A DNA stretch of 35,074 nucleotides from CAYXZL01 sp964469925 (lineage in GTDB: Bacteria; Patescibacteriota; Gracilibacteria; Absconditabacterales; Absconditicoccaceae), in the NCBI GenBank assembly GCA_964469925.1, contig CAYXZL010000012.1:1-35074 (forward strand), in the 5' to 3' direction. The position numbers and the translations under genes are program-made. This document shows, one piece after another, positions 1-9,744 of this stretch. Below the pieces are notes generated by a model. That model did not search any database. It was not told the origin of the DNA and saw nothing but the letters and a program-made list of their open reading frames with translations. How positions within the stretch are numbered: the first letter of the stretch is position 1; the number at the start of each line of letters is the position of its first letter.

Positions 1-948
1 GCTATAGGAGAAGCGTATAGAAGGCAACTTCCTCATGGAGAATATCCGTTCGCAATAATTTTTTTAGAAGTTAATCCAAGTCTCGTTGATGTGAATGTTC
101 ACCCAAGGAAGCAAGAGGTGAAGTTCCTTGATCCTTGAAGCATTTTCCAATTGGTAAAAGAACAAATAAAGTGAGCATTAGGTGAATCAAAGTTTGTTAG
201 TGGTGAGCACAATACCCATGAGATAAAAGAAGAAGTAAAGTCTATAGCAGAAGGAGACTATCGAGCACAACAAAAAGACAAGCAAGCTAGTACTACTCTA
301 CAATGATTATGGTCTGGAAAATCTTTTGGTGAAGAACGAGTATTAAATCATTCTCCCAATCGCTCACACGATATTGCATGAACCAATTTTAACCTAATAG
401 GACAGCTACGAAACAGTTACATTATCATACAAGATAATGAAAGTATTTATTACATAGATCAGCATGCGTTAGCAGAAAGAATTTTATTCGAAAAAATGAA
501 AAAACAGGCAAAAGAGCAGGGAGCTAAGTCAGAAATATTGTTACAGCCAGTTACTGTTGAAATGAGCAAGGACCTACCATTAGATTGAAAAGTAGAAAAC
601 TGTAAAAAACTAGGCTTTGATGTAAGTCTGTTCGGAGAACACAAAGTAATTGTTTACGCAGTACCTAGTGTTTTAGCAGACAAAATGATCGATTTTGATG
701 CTCTATTTCAAAACCTCCTATACGAGGAAACAGGCGATAGCACCATAGAAAAGTTCCTAGAAACCATATTTGCCACAAAAGCTTGCAAAGCATCGATCAA
801 AGCATGAGAAAAATTATCGACTGACCAAATGAGTCAGCTTATAGAGGATGGGTTTCAGAATATTTCAGAAATGTTTGTTTGTCAGCATGGAAGACCATTT
901 TTTGTTAGAATAGCCAAGTCAGATATAGAGAAATTATTTGATAGATAA
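1..948 (+). CDS. mutL: DNA mismatch repair protein MutL, C-terminal part (5' end outside window)
   Basis: MutL couples MutS mismatch recognition to strand incision. The frame is open from base 1 and ends in TAA at 946-948. The first residues carry the end of the GHKL ATPase/transducer domain with the MutL signature VDVNVHPRKQEVKF (about 91-132). A linker rich in Lys, Glu and Gln follows, then the C-terminal dimerisation/endonuclease domain. That domain has DQHALAER near 457-480, matching the DQHA(X)2E(X)4E metal site, an ACKASIKAG segment, and CQHGRP near the end. An endonuclease-proficient MutL is therefore likely, as in bacteria without MutH. Several in-frame TGA codons are read as Gly (for example in LDPGS and KAGEK). 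The N-terminal ATPase half lies outside the window. The gene is convergent with the next one, 23 bases away. Confidence 0.95.
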
Positions 949-971
949 AACAGAGTAATCGGCTCATTTTA

Positions 972-3900
972 TTAGCGTGATACTTCTTTTTTAAGACTCA
1001 AAAGCTCAGATTCAAAAGATTGACGAATCATTCTTAGACCTCTGTTTCGCATACTTGTATAATTTGTGTCAGCCAATGTTTCAAAAAGCACAAGACTAAT
1101 CGAAGGGACATACAAATGATGACTTTCATAAGTCTGTGTATAATCAATGGACATCACTCAGGTTCTTTCTAGCTTGTTTCGTCATACCCATCTACCAGTA
1201 AGTGCGGTCCAAACCACCTTGATTCACAGTCAATACATCAAAAAACGATAAAGTAGCCTTTGAATAGGGAAAACAAGTGCGATCGAAAAATTCCACTCTT
1301 TTTCCAAGTAGCAAGCTAGTATAGTAACAATTCAGTCTAAAAATAAGTAGAGTGAACTATAAAACATAAGCATATAAGCCCCATGATCACCAAGATGAGG
1401 ACTACCTGTAAAAAAATAGTAAAACAATAAAAAAAGATTAGCAAATCAAATCCAAAAATGGAATAACAAGAGGAAAGATAATAGAGCTAACGTAAAGGTA
1501 CGGTATAGTAAACCGGCCAAGCCATGGGTTACGGAAGCTTCCAATAGCTTTGGTGTGTTTCCAAGCAACTTGAAATGTACCAAAAAGCCAACGAAATCTT
1601 TGTTTAAGAAAAGAGGCAATAGTATCTGGTGCTTCCGTCCATGCAATTGCGTCTTTTTCATACACAATACGCCATCAAGAACGTAAAATGGAGAGAGTCA
1701 AATCGCCGTCCTCAGCTAATGTATGATGATTGAGTCAGCCAACCTGTTCCAAAGCAATCTTACGCCAAGCTCAAATAGCACCAGGAACAACATTGATACA
1801 ATTCAAAACATCAAAAGCTCTACGATCCAAGGCTTGCGATGTCATATATTCCAAAGATTGGCAGCGTCAAAGCAGGTTACAGACATTTCAAACTTTAACA
1901 TTACCAGAAACTCAACCAATATGTGGATCACTAAAATGTCTCACAAGGAGAGATATGGCAGAGATATCAAAGATAGTGTCAGCATCTTGTACTATAATTA
2001 TTTTGCCCTTTGCCTTGCTAATGCCTAAGTTAAGAGCACTAGCTTTTCAACCGTTAGTTTGTGTAAGAATAGTGATACGATCATAAGAAGAAAAGTGGCG
2101 ACGAGCGATAGCTAAGGTATCATCAGTAGAACCATCATCTACGATAATGATTTCAAAGTGATCATAATCAGACTGCAGCAAGTTTTCTACTGTCCTAACA
2201 ATAACCACTCACTCATTGAAAGCTGGAACTATCACAGATACCAGTGGACGAAATCAGGGGTCAAAGCTAACGGTGTTTGTTTTAAAATGATTATAAAGAG
2301 CAAAAACGATGACAATCAAAAGGCGAAATCATCAGATCAAGAGAGCTATAATGAAGGCGTAATAGAAAAAGTTATTAAGCACACTGGATAGCAGAACAAA
2401 TCCTCACACAAAAAAGCTAAAAAGCTGTCCAACAGGTCAAATAGGTGGCATAATGACAGATTTAGGTAGATTTAACGCACTATGCACGTCAACAAAGCGA
2501 TAACCTTGATTTCTGAGTCATTCTATAATAGCAGGCAGTGCTGCAACAGTTGCAGATCTGTCTCCACCTCAATCATGAAGTAATACGACATTACCACTAT
2601 GTGCTGCATCCATCGTTTTTTGGATGATAGTTTCACGAGTAGGATGGTCCCAGTCATACGCATCCATGTCGCTACCAAAAGAATAGTATCCCATACGAGC
2701 CAAAGTATGAAGACTATCATAGTCAGAGTGGTAGTTAGGAGCAAAAGGTTGACGAAAAAGAAAGCTAGAATGCTTTGTTGTAGCTTGAATTATTTTTTGC
2801 GTAGCATTTAGTTCAAGCGAAAACTGAGACGGGGAGATAAGGGGTGTGTCGTTGTGAACAAAAGTATGATTACCGATAACATGTCACTCGTTGTAGATAC
2901 GCCTCATCAGACCAGGACGTTTCCACGCATTATCTCAAACAACGAAAAAAACAGCTGGTACATTATACTGCTTGAGTATATCAAGAATTTGAGCAGTATC
3001 GGAAGAAGGTCCATCATCAAAAGTAAGAATAACATCTTTTGTTCACTCTCAAACTGTGTGTCTTAGGATAGTGTCGGACTGAGGAAAATCTGTGATCCTT
3101 TGTGCTGTGATAAGACCAAGAGATTCATCATATTGTATGATACGTGATCAAAACGGCTGGAGAGAGGGACGAAGCTGGAAAGCCAAACCAGATCAGAAAG
3201 TACGGATATCATATCAATTGCGAAGTTGTTCCAATTCAAAAGGTTTGCGTGAAAAAGACGAGGAAGATTGAGATAACAAATCCCAAATACTTCAGTCTTC
3301 AAAGCCAATATCAGAAAGACCGAAACTATCGAAGCCTAAGCGCAATCCAAGAGATACCTGATTAAAAAAAGTGCTAGCATCAGAGTACCAGACAGTGTGG
3401 ATAGTATTATCCGTATGATACTCTAAAAAAGGGTTAAGGGAGCTATCATCATAGTTTACCACACCAGACAAGGATCTTAAAATGTCAATAACTGATTGCC
3501 GCGAGAGAGAGGTAGGATATAATGCCGAGGAGGACCAATCATAAGCAAAGGTAGGTAGCATAATGGCAATCTTGCTAGGGTCAAGTTCTCTGCTTAATGT
3601 ACGTAATCAGAGGAGAAATCAAGGAACAGAAGAAAGAGCTCACGGCGAAGTTGCATGTGTAGGATCCGCATAGACATCAATAAGGAGCTTATCAGAATTG
3701 TCAGCAATGAGGTGATAGGGAATACGTTGGTCTAAGAGTGGAAGACTAACATACAATACTCAGTCTGAATGTTCTTTTTTAAATCTGTCACGTATACGAT
3801 CAAAAAAAGGAAGTAACATTTCCCATGCATCTTTGTCTAGATCTCTAAATTTCAAGGTAATTCAATCAAATCAATTGTCATCAACATAGGATACAATAGC

Positions 3901-4485
3901 ATCAAGAAAAAGTTCTTGCTGAGATAAATTGCTCAGGATACCATCCAAGACATCCATTTCCCAAGTATGGGTTTCATAGTCAAAATTAGTAATAAGAGGA
4001 ACAATATTCGTGTCTTTATTGTTTTGCCTGACAAAGCGAGTAACGCGAGAATCTTCACCAGGAGAGAGGAACTGCAATCAGGTTGTTCAAAAAGAAAGCC
4101 GCTCAGGGACAAGAGTATCGATACTATTGATATTATCTTTCAACGAAGAAAAAGCTCCATTGTCCCATGGAGTATAGTAACTGAAGATAGTTATATCATC
4201 GGATACAGATGAAGAAAGGGGAGCAAGATTAGCAACTAAATGGGCCGTGTTAGGATTGAGAATCTGTCCGACAGGCATTTGTACAACATTGTATGCAGTT
4301 TCATTATTCTGAGTTTGACGAGTATCATGAGTAATAAAGTTAAACACAGGAATCTCGGGTTGAACAAGAAGGCTAATAAAAGATAGAATAGAAAGAGAAA
4401 GGACTAAAATCAAAACGAAAAAAAGCAGTTTCTTAATGATCTGATGTCTCCTATGAGTAGCATCGTAAAAAACACTTTTCTGCAT
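972..4485 (-). CDS. Three-domain envelope protein: GH18-like, polysaccharide deacetylase and GT2 synthase (one frame change)
   Basis: About 1170 residues. An N-terminal membrane helix (about 18-42) precedes a GH18-like domain (about 90-440). Next is a NodB-type deacetylase (about 480-690) with TFDDGP at about 488, HTFVH, FRQPF, a DWDHP-like region and LLHDGGGD. Two hydrophobic segments lead to a processive GT2 domain (about 745-1100) with VDDGSTDD, DAD, AEDGD and QRFRW (D,D,D,QxxRW) and C-terminal helices. The GT2 and deacetylase motifs look intact. The GH18 active-site segment, normally DGxDxDxE, reads DGITLKFR, so the acid residue is gone. The likely role is synthesis and trimming of an N-acetylhexosamine surface polymer at the membrane; similar fusions occur in other bacteria. 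The frame changes near 1440-1460: the QRFRW frame ends at TAA 1438-1440, and the continuation lies one base shifted. Start ATG at 4485 has no clear Shine-Dalgarno. Confidence 0.85.
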
Positions 4486-4526
4486 CAGGAAAGAATGACA
4501 AATAAGGAGACAATTACGAAAAATGT

Positions 4527-4664
4527 CTACAAAGAAAAAAAGAGAACACTCATATGATTAAATAGATAAGTCAATAAATCAAGAGGAAGAACAACGAATA
4601 AATATAAGAAAAATAGTGAGGTATAACCGACAAAAAAAGAAAATAGAACGATCAGACCTACCAA
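4527..4664 (-). CDS. Possible small membrane ORF, unknown
   Basis: The 234-base gap between the channel-Nudix and synthase genes contains a minus-strand frame open from about 4733 to a TAG at 4527-4529. Its translation is very hydrophobic, with at least two helix-sized stretches rich in Leu, Phe and Val, a Gly-Tyr turn between them and a Pro-Leu-Asp-Leu segment. No ATG lies in a suitable place; the first possible start I see is TTG at 4662-4664, giving about 45 residues. It could be a real small membrane protein translated with its neighbours, a remnant, or only T-rich leader sequence. I do not recognise a family. Confidence 0.3.
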   Translation of the reverse strand: MVGLIVLFSFFVGYTSLFFLYLFVVLPLDLLTYLFNHMSVLFFSL

Positions 4665-4719
4665 GACTAAGAAGGTGTGAAAAATAAAAGGTATTGCGAA
4701 AAGAAAAAATGAGCTGATC

Positions 4720-5468
4720 CTAGGGAGAAAAGTTTAGATAGTGCCTTTTGATGAAATGCTGGAGAGTGGTATTTTGTAGATCAAAGCGAGAATTGATAAT
4801 ATCATCAACCGCTAACCATTGGCAATTAAGAATAGTGGCATCGTATCCGGGAATAGCGGCATCGAGCATGTCAGATCAGGATAGGCAAGACTCGTACGTA
4901 TGACACAGAACATAGTCTCCATGAAGATGAATATACTGCCATCGAATCCCAATAGAGTGAAGGACAGATACTGTTAATCAAGTGTTTTCTAAAACACCAC
5001 GTTTAAGAGTTAATTTGGGGTTTTCACCATAGCGGACGATTGATCAAGGCAAATCCCAAAACGTATCATCACCGTTTTTACGTTCGACAAGGAGAATTGA
5101 ATTGTGATGTATAATAAGAGCTTTTACCGCAGTGAGAACACGTTTGTTAGATGTAGTAAGATGGCTTCTTTTTACTTTTCCCAAAAAATTCGTAACAATA
5201 AGAGAAATGGTCAAAATATAGAGCGGAAGTCCTAAACCAGCAACCAGCATAGCAAAACTTTTACCAATATTGGTGTGGGGAGTAATATCGCCATAGCCAA
5301 CACCCGCAAGCGTAATAATAGTGAAATAAAGAGAATCAAAGAAAGAAAGTGATTCAGTATAGGAGAAAAAACAGTAGACAGAAAGATAATTAAGAATACA
5401 CCCAACAACTCAACCTGAAAGGGGTGCTTCCCAAAATATGCAAGCAATGAGCGAAAGCGGTGTGTCAT
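4720..5468 (-). CDS. Two-helix K+ channel fused to a degenerate Nudix domain (one frame change)
   Basis: About 249 residues. The N-terminus (start ATG 5466-5468) has a first membrane helix at about 20-37. A pore helix and the selectivity filter TLAGVGYGDIT follow (filter codons about 5288-5305), then a second helix and a cytosolic Nudix-fold domain (about 105-245). The filter is canonical for K+ channels (TxGYGD class). The Nudix segment runs from ALIIHHNSILLVERKNG through FWDLPGS to its box near 4975-5050. Compared with Gx5Ex7REUxEExGU, the box has Ser for the first Gly, Gly for the first Glu and Asn for the last Glu, so metal-dependent hydrolysis is doubtful and ligand sensing more likely. 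Helix 1 and the pore are in different frames. One extra T in the T6 tract near 5367-5372 (A6 on the plus strand) restores a continuous STVFFSYTE. Gly residues in LPGS and TGL are TGA codons. Confidence 0.8.
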
Positions 5469-5589
5469 ATAAAAAGTCTAATAAAATAAGCAATACAAGA
5501 GTTTTAAAAGGAAAAACAACAGTCTCTCAAGGTAAGCAAATAGCCTATGCAGCACACTTGCTAAGCAAGCTATGAAGTGTGAAAAAAGG

Positions 5590-5805
5590 CTAGACCTTTC
5601 CCTCTTGTGCAGTACGTAATGCTCATGAGATTGCGTCGATATGATGATAACAGGTAGCAAGTAATGTGTCAAAATCAATGTTAGGAGGAGAAGCTTCTTT
5701 TGCTATAGACGGTTCTATATCGAGAAAAGCATAAAGACGGCGAGATTCAGTTTGAAAGTTAAGAGGGATAGGATGATCGTATTGTTCTGATTGGAGAGAG
5801 TTCAT
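5590..5805 (-). CDS. Small hypothetical protein, 71 aa
   Basis: ATG at 5803-5805, stop TAG at 5590-5592, one internal TGA read as Gly. The product is acidic and soluble, with no membrane helix or signal peptide. It has a Pro-rich centre and a probable C-terminal helix containing TLLATCYHHIDAIS. I considered GatC because of its size, but the sequence does not match well enough. It is the first gene of the leftward block and is divergent from NAD kinase across a 191-base region; the channel-Nudix gene starts 121 bases downstream. Confidence 0.55.
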
Positions 5806-5996
5806 CGATAGAGAAGAAATAAATTTAAGAGCGGAATCTACATATTAGCAATTGAGATTGCAAGAAAAAAAAATAGTAATGCCCAGAAAGTGTTTATACA
5901 ATTTCGATAGAACAAGAACGTATGCAGCAAGTGCCTAACCTAGTGCTGTGGATAAGAGTATAAAAACAGGCAAATTATTCATAATAAGTTCCCCAA
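5806..5996. promoter_or_regulatory. Divergent intergenic region upstream of the small gene and NAD kinase
   Basis: This 191-base AT-rich spacer separates two divergent genes and must hold both promoters. I see several TATAAA-like and TATAAT-like stretches (for example around 5967-5975) but no -35/-10 pair convincing enough to name. No ORF or strong hairpin is apparent. Confidence 0.35.
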
Positions 5997-6776
5997 ATGT
6001 TGTCCTATTTCCCCATTATTGACCAGAGAGAGAGTTGTAAAATAGTAAATGAACAAATACAGGGAGTAAAAAGAAACGTGCCACTACACATGACAGCAAA
6101 CATAAAAGAAGCTGACGCAATACTGGTAGGGGGAGGGGATTGATTTATGCTGAAAACGATGAGACAATACTATAAAAACAAAAAACCATTTGTGGGTTAC
6201 AATTGTTGAAAATTATGATTTTTGATGAATAATATCGGTAGTTTATACGAATTGCCCAACAAAAAAGATGATCTCATAAAAATATCGTCCGAATTGCTAC
6301 AAGTAGAGACGATAGATCAAGAGGGAGAAAAACAGACAGGAGTATTGATAAACGACCTTACAATTGGTAATAGTCTGATGGATTATAGTGAGTTCACCAT
6401 CACAACAGAACAGTGGCAACAAACAGTAATGGGAACTGGCCTTGTAGTAAGTACATCCATTGGAATCACTGGTTACGCACTCAATCTCTGAACACCTCTG
6501 GTACCATTAGATAGCGATTTATGTTGCATTGTAGGCATAGCGACCTTACCCTTTCACTACAAGTTTCTGAAACCACAAAAGATTACTATTGAGACACAAA
6601 GTAGGTATCCAATAAATGTCGGTTATGATTGACATGGGAAAATTTGTAAAAACATAAAAAAGATACAAATTCGTCCGGCTTGAAAGTTTGTGACCTTATG
6701 ATTCTGCCCCAAAGAAGACTTTAATAGCAAGAGAGTAATGTTGGCAGAACAAAAACTACTGGGAACAAGTAATTAA
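5997..6776 (+). CDS. nadK: NAD kinase (ATP/polyphosphate-NAD kinase)
   Basis: Phosphorylates NAD+ to NADP+, normally the only route to NADP. The N-terminal motif VGGGDGF (6124-6147) is the family's GGDG phosphate-binding loop. It is followed by GYNCGKLGFLMN, the usual G-x-N-x-G-x-LGFL segment, where two Gly are TGA. The second conserved block, VMGTGLVVSTSIGITGYALN, near 6428-6488, matches the family's D/E-G-x-x-x-S-T-P-T-G-S-T-A-Y/N region in a diverged form. Length from ATG 5997 is 259 residues, slightly short for the family. The frame upstream of the conserved part looks coding, so I prefer ATG 5997 over GTG 6078 or ATG 6090. Its stop overlaps the stop of the convergent antiporter gene by 4 bases. 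Confidence 0.85.
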
Positions 6777-8893
6777 GAAAAACTACAACCGTTCGCTACA
6801 CAGACTTTTTGCTCAATTTCTTCTTCTATCTCACGCATAAATTGTTGATATATTTTTTCCGTAATCATCTCTTTCCCGAGAAGATCATCAACAAGTTTTT
6901 CTTCAGTCTTCATAAGTCCTTTATTGAGAAGCTGAGTATGAATAATATCTAAGCATTCAGGGTAGATATTTTGTAAAGATAATATTTGTAAGTGTGCTTT
7001 GACACGGAAACGTTCATATAAAGCGATAATTTCATCGATATACTGAGGATCATAACCAAAGTCCTTTGATTTGAAATCTTCAAGCAAAGTGATCACTTTC
7101 TCCGTAGTAATATACCTAGTTCTATTGACAACATAAGTATCTACATGTTTAGTTCTACGAGTGCGTATGAGTTTAGCCAAATGGATAAGAACATCATAAG
7201 GTTTTTTCTGGGGTGGAGCAACAAGATCAACTTGTAGATCTCCTTTTTCTATTCTCATTTCTTGTCTACCGATCTTACTGAGCATATACAAGTATGTATA
7301 TTCATCACACTCATGATACATAAACATTTCACGCAAATATTCTTTTTCAACACCTAAAGCGTGAAGAGCAATAGCCTTTTTTACCAACAAGGCTGAGTCA
7401 CTAGGACCAATCTTAGCTAAAAACGACTTCATATCGCTTTGGGCCTGTACAAGTTTTGTCTCATATTTGGCAATGAGGGCATCATAGTTTTTTTCGCACA
7501 GATCATAATCATCTGCCATCATCTTTATTTTCTCTAAAATACGATAATAAATAAGAATATTTGTTTCGATTTTTTCAAAATGTTCAAGATTGCGAAGCTT
7601 GTTCATGTGCAAATATTTGATAAGAGGCTGCAATCAAAGTCATTTAATGATCAAAGAAGCCATAATACATCAAATAACCATGATCAAAAGAAAATCTCTA
7701 ATGCTATAGTCCATCGTCCGTCAGGTAATGTGAAAATCTGGCGGTAACAACAAAATCATCATTAAAGCAAGAGCTCCTCTAAGGCTCCCCCAAGAAAGAA
7801 GGTGCATCCAAGTAAGAGGAATGCGATTGCTAGGACGAAAAAAGTTAAGAATTCAAAGAGGTAGATAAATGCTGACAGCTCTTCCCAATGCAACCATCGT
7901 AGCACCAATCAAAAAAGGAAGCCAAATGGCAGAAAAAGACAATGTCATTGAATTGAGCAAAAGCCCCATCATCAAAAACACAAGCGAATTGCAGATAAAT
8001 GCAAAAAAATTCCGAAATTTATGCATATATCTCTCCACTTTCGGTGAAATTTTGGTTTTGCCATAATTACCCATCACAATAGCCGCAAAGGCAGTAGCAA
8101 TAACTCCTGATAGATGAATAGAAACTCACCCCAAATGTAGGTTTTGACTAAGATATTCAGCAGATAAGAAAGTAAAGTGAGCCATAACCATAGTGAGAGT
8201 TATCTCTACCGCTTCGTTATTATGGATATATTGCATAGCCTTAGAAAACAAGACTCAGATAAGTCATCATAGTAGCATGCCTCAGAGAATCATTGACAGA
8301 AACATCCGAATACCATTACCTATAATAGCAGTATTGAGGACTCACTTGTCAATAATTTCATAAAGAACAAGAAACAGTGCGACAGCAGTTCAATCGTTAA
8401 AAAGGCTTTCTCATTCGAAAATAAGGCTAAGCTTATGGGGCATACCCAACTGCTTAAAAATAGAAAGTACAGCAACAGGATCAGTAGCAGAGATAGTCAC
8501 CGCAAATAAAAGAAGGATAGAAAAAGGGATTGTCACTCATAGTAATCATAAAACATATCGACTACCAAAAGAAATAACTGCAACAGAGAGGAAAAGCCCT
8601 ACCGTCGCCAAAGTCCGTATCGTAAGATTATTTGCAGCAAGTTGTTGGCGGTTAATATTATAGCCAGACTCAAAAATAAGTGCAGGTAGAAAAACATAAA
8701 AAAGAAGTTCAGGAGTTAAATGCAAATCAGAGAAAACAGCGTAACCAGTCAGATTATTAAAAATTGCAATAGAGAGACCGACAATAAACAGTAAGATAGT
8801 ATAGGGAATACGGATCTTTTTTGCCACAAGGTTAACAATAGAGGCGGTAAGCAACAAAAAAATAAGAGAAAAAAAAAGAGACATGACAGGCAT
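6773..8893 (-). CDS. Na+/H+ antiporter, CPA1/NhaP type, with long C-terminal cytosolic tail
   Basis: A 706-residue protein. The first about 410 residues form a multi-helix exchanger domain with CPA1 hallmarks. VVFLPALIFE-like LPALIFESG lies in an early helix. SATDPVAVLS holds the essential ion-binding Asp. FEGESLFND follows (its Gly is TGA at 8411-8413), then helices with SWGSLRGALALMM, the conserved RG(A)xxL element. The remaining about 290 residues are hydrophilic and mostly helical, and end in EEEIEQKVCVANGCSFS; I recognise no named domain there, and it may be regulatory. Likely function is exchange of Na+ or K+ for H+ across the membrane, for pH and ion balance. Start ATG 8893 (MPVMS) is chosen, with a second ATG three codons later. 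The stop TAA 6773-6775 overlaps the stop of NAD kinase. Confidence 0.9.
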
Positions 8894-8963
8894 GTAACTA
8901 AAGTCGAGATCAATCTAGTCCGTCACGATTGAATTGCAAGTCCAAAATCACAAAGAAAAGAAA

Positions 8964-9003
8964 TGTCAAATAGGATTGACATATTGTGTTGTGTATGCAT
9001 AAT
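8964..9003 (+). promoter_or_regulatory. Promoter for the glucosaminidase gene, with overlapping inverted repeat
   Basis: TTGACA at 8976-8981 and CATAAT at 8998-9003 are separated by 16 bases, a good sigma-70-type promoter. The start codon follows 58 bases later. The -35 box is the right arm of the inverted repeat TGTCAA (8964-8969) - 6 bases - TTGACA (8976-8981), so a dimeric repressor site overlapping the promoter is possible. The same TTGACATATT string recurs at the promoter near 15053. Confidence 0.6.
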
Positions 9004-9060
9004 GTATAAAAGGTACAAGGCGTACATAAAAAGCATTTAAATGTGAAAAGAGGGAAAAAG

Positions 9061-9729
9061 ATGAAGACAAGAGAGTTTCTGAAAATAAGCTGAGCACTAT
9101 GACGGTGATCTTTTTTACTATCGGTAACACCAGCGTGGTCCAGAGAGTTGGCATGACATTTAGAGGAAGAAAATCATGAATTATACAATCCAAGCTATGC
9201 AAAAAAGCTCGAAAGAGACAGAGCAAGATACGAACTGTATATAGACCAATATCGAGCTACAGCACAAGAGGAGCAAGAACTATACTGAATACCAGCCAGC
9301 ATTAGCCTTGCACAAGCATTAAATGAGACTGACGCAGGCATAAGCAAATTAGCAAGCAAAGACAATAATCACTTTTGAATCAAGTGCAAAGAGGACTGAC
9401 CTCATCCACATGGGAAAAACAATGCTACATGTAGCATCTGATGTGTACATCACGAGGATGATACGCATAATGACTATTTTTTACAATATAGAAGTTCTCG
9501 GTTTTCTCGAAGATGACATAGTAAAAAACTCAAAGAAAGCACTTATAAAAACGGTAATAAGATATACTGACACCTATTTGATAAATCGAAGACCCAATGC
9601 ATTGAAGATCGGTGTAGGGGATTACAAGTTTACAGTAGTTCAAGCACCTACCCAAGTAGCTTACGAACACTGATAACATTTTTTGACTTAACAAAATACG
9701 ATAAGCCCAAGCGAAAAAAAGAAAGATAA
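9061..9729 (+). CDS. Exported N-acetylglucosaminidase-type peptidoglycan hydrolase (FlgJ/LytG/AcmA-like)
   Basis: 222 residues, stop TAA 9727-9729. The N-terminus (about 1-28) is a basic then hydrophobic export signal containing KTREFLKISGAL. A helical linker (about 38-75) leads to the glucosaminidase domain with IPASISLAQALNETDAGIS, which keeps the catalytic Glu of the ALxES/ALxET motif, and then KLASKDNNHFGIKC, the family's NNxFGIK block. The C-terminal part contains GHSKKLKES and several Tyr/Ser residues typical of the domain, plus a basic tail. Four Cys residues in the second half could form disulfides outside the cell. AGAGGG lies a few bases before ATG 9061 and supports this start; GTG 9043 is an alternative. 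Predicted role: cutting glycan strands during growth or separation. Confidence 0.8.
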
Positions 9730-9744
9730 CTTTTTTTGTATACA

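Noticed and set aside
1723..2391. Plus-strand open frames opposite the GT2 domain
   Set aside because: The minus strand encodes conserved GT2 motifs across the whole stretch; plus-strand frames lack any pattern.
3063..3308. Separate reading frame inside the three-domain gene
   Set aside because: The correct frame continues through this part with GH18 end and TFDDGP deacetylase motifs; this frame is a shadow.
5590..5805. GatC subunit
   Set aside because: Size is suggestive but the conserved GatC pattern (LARL near the start, E-x-x-L repeats) is not there.
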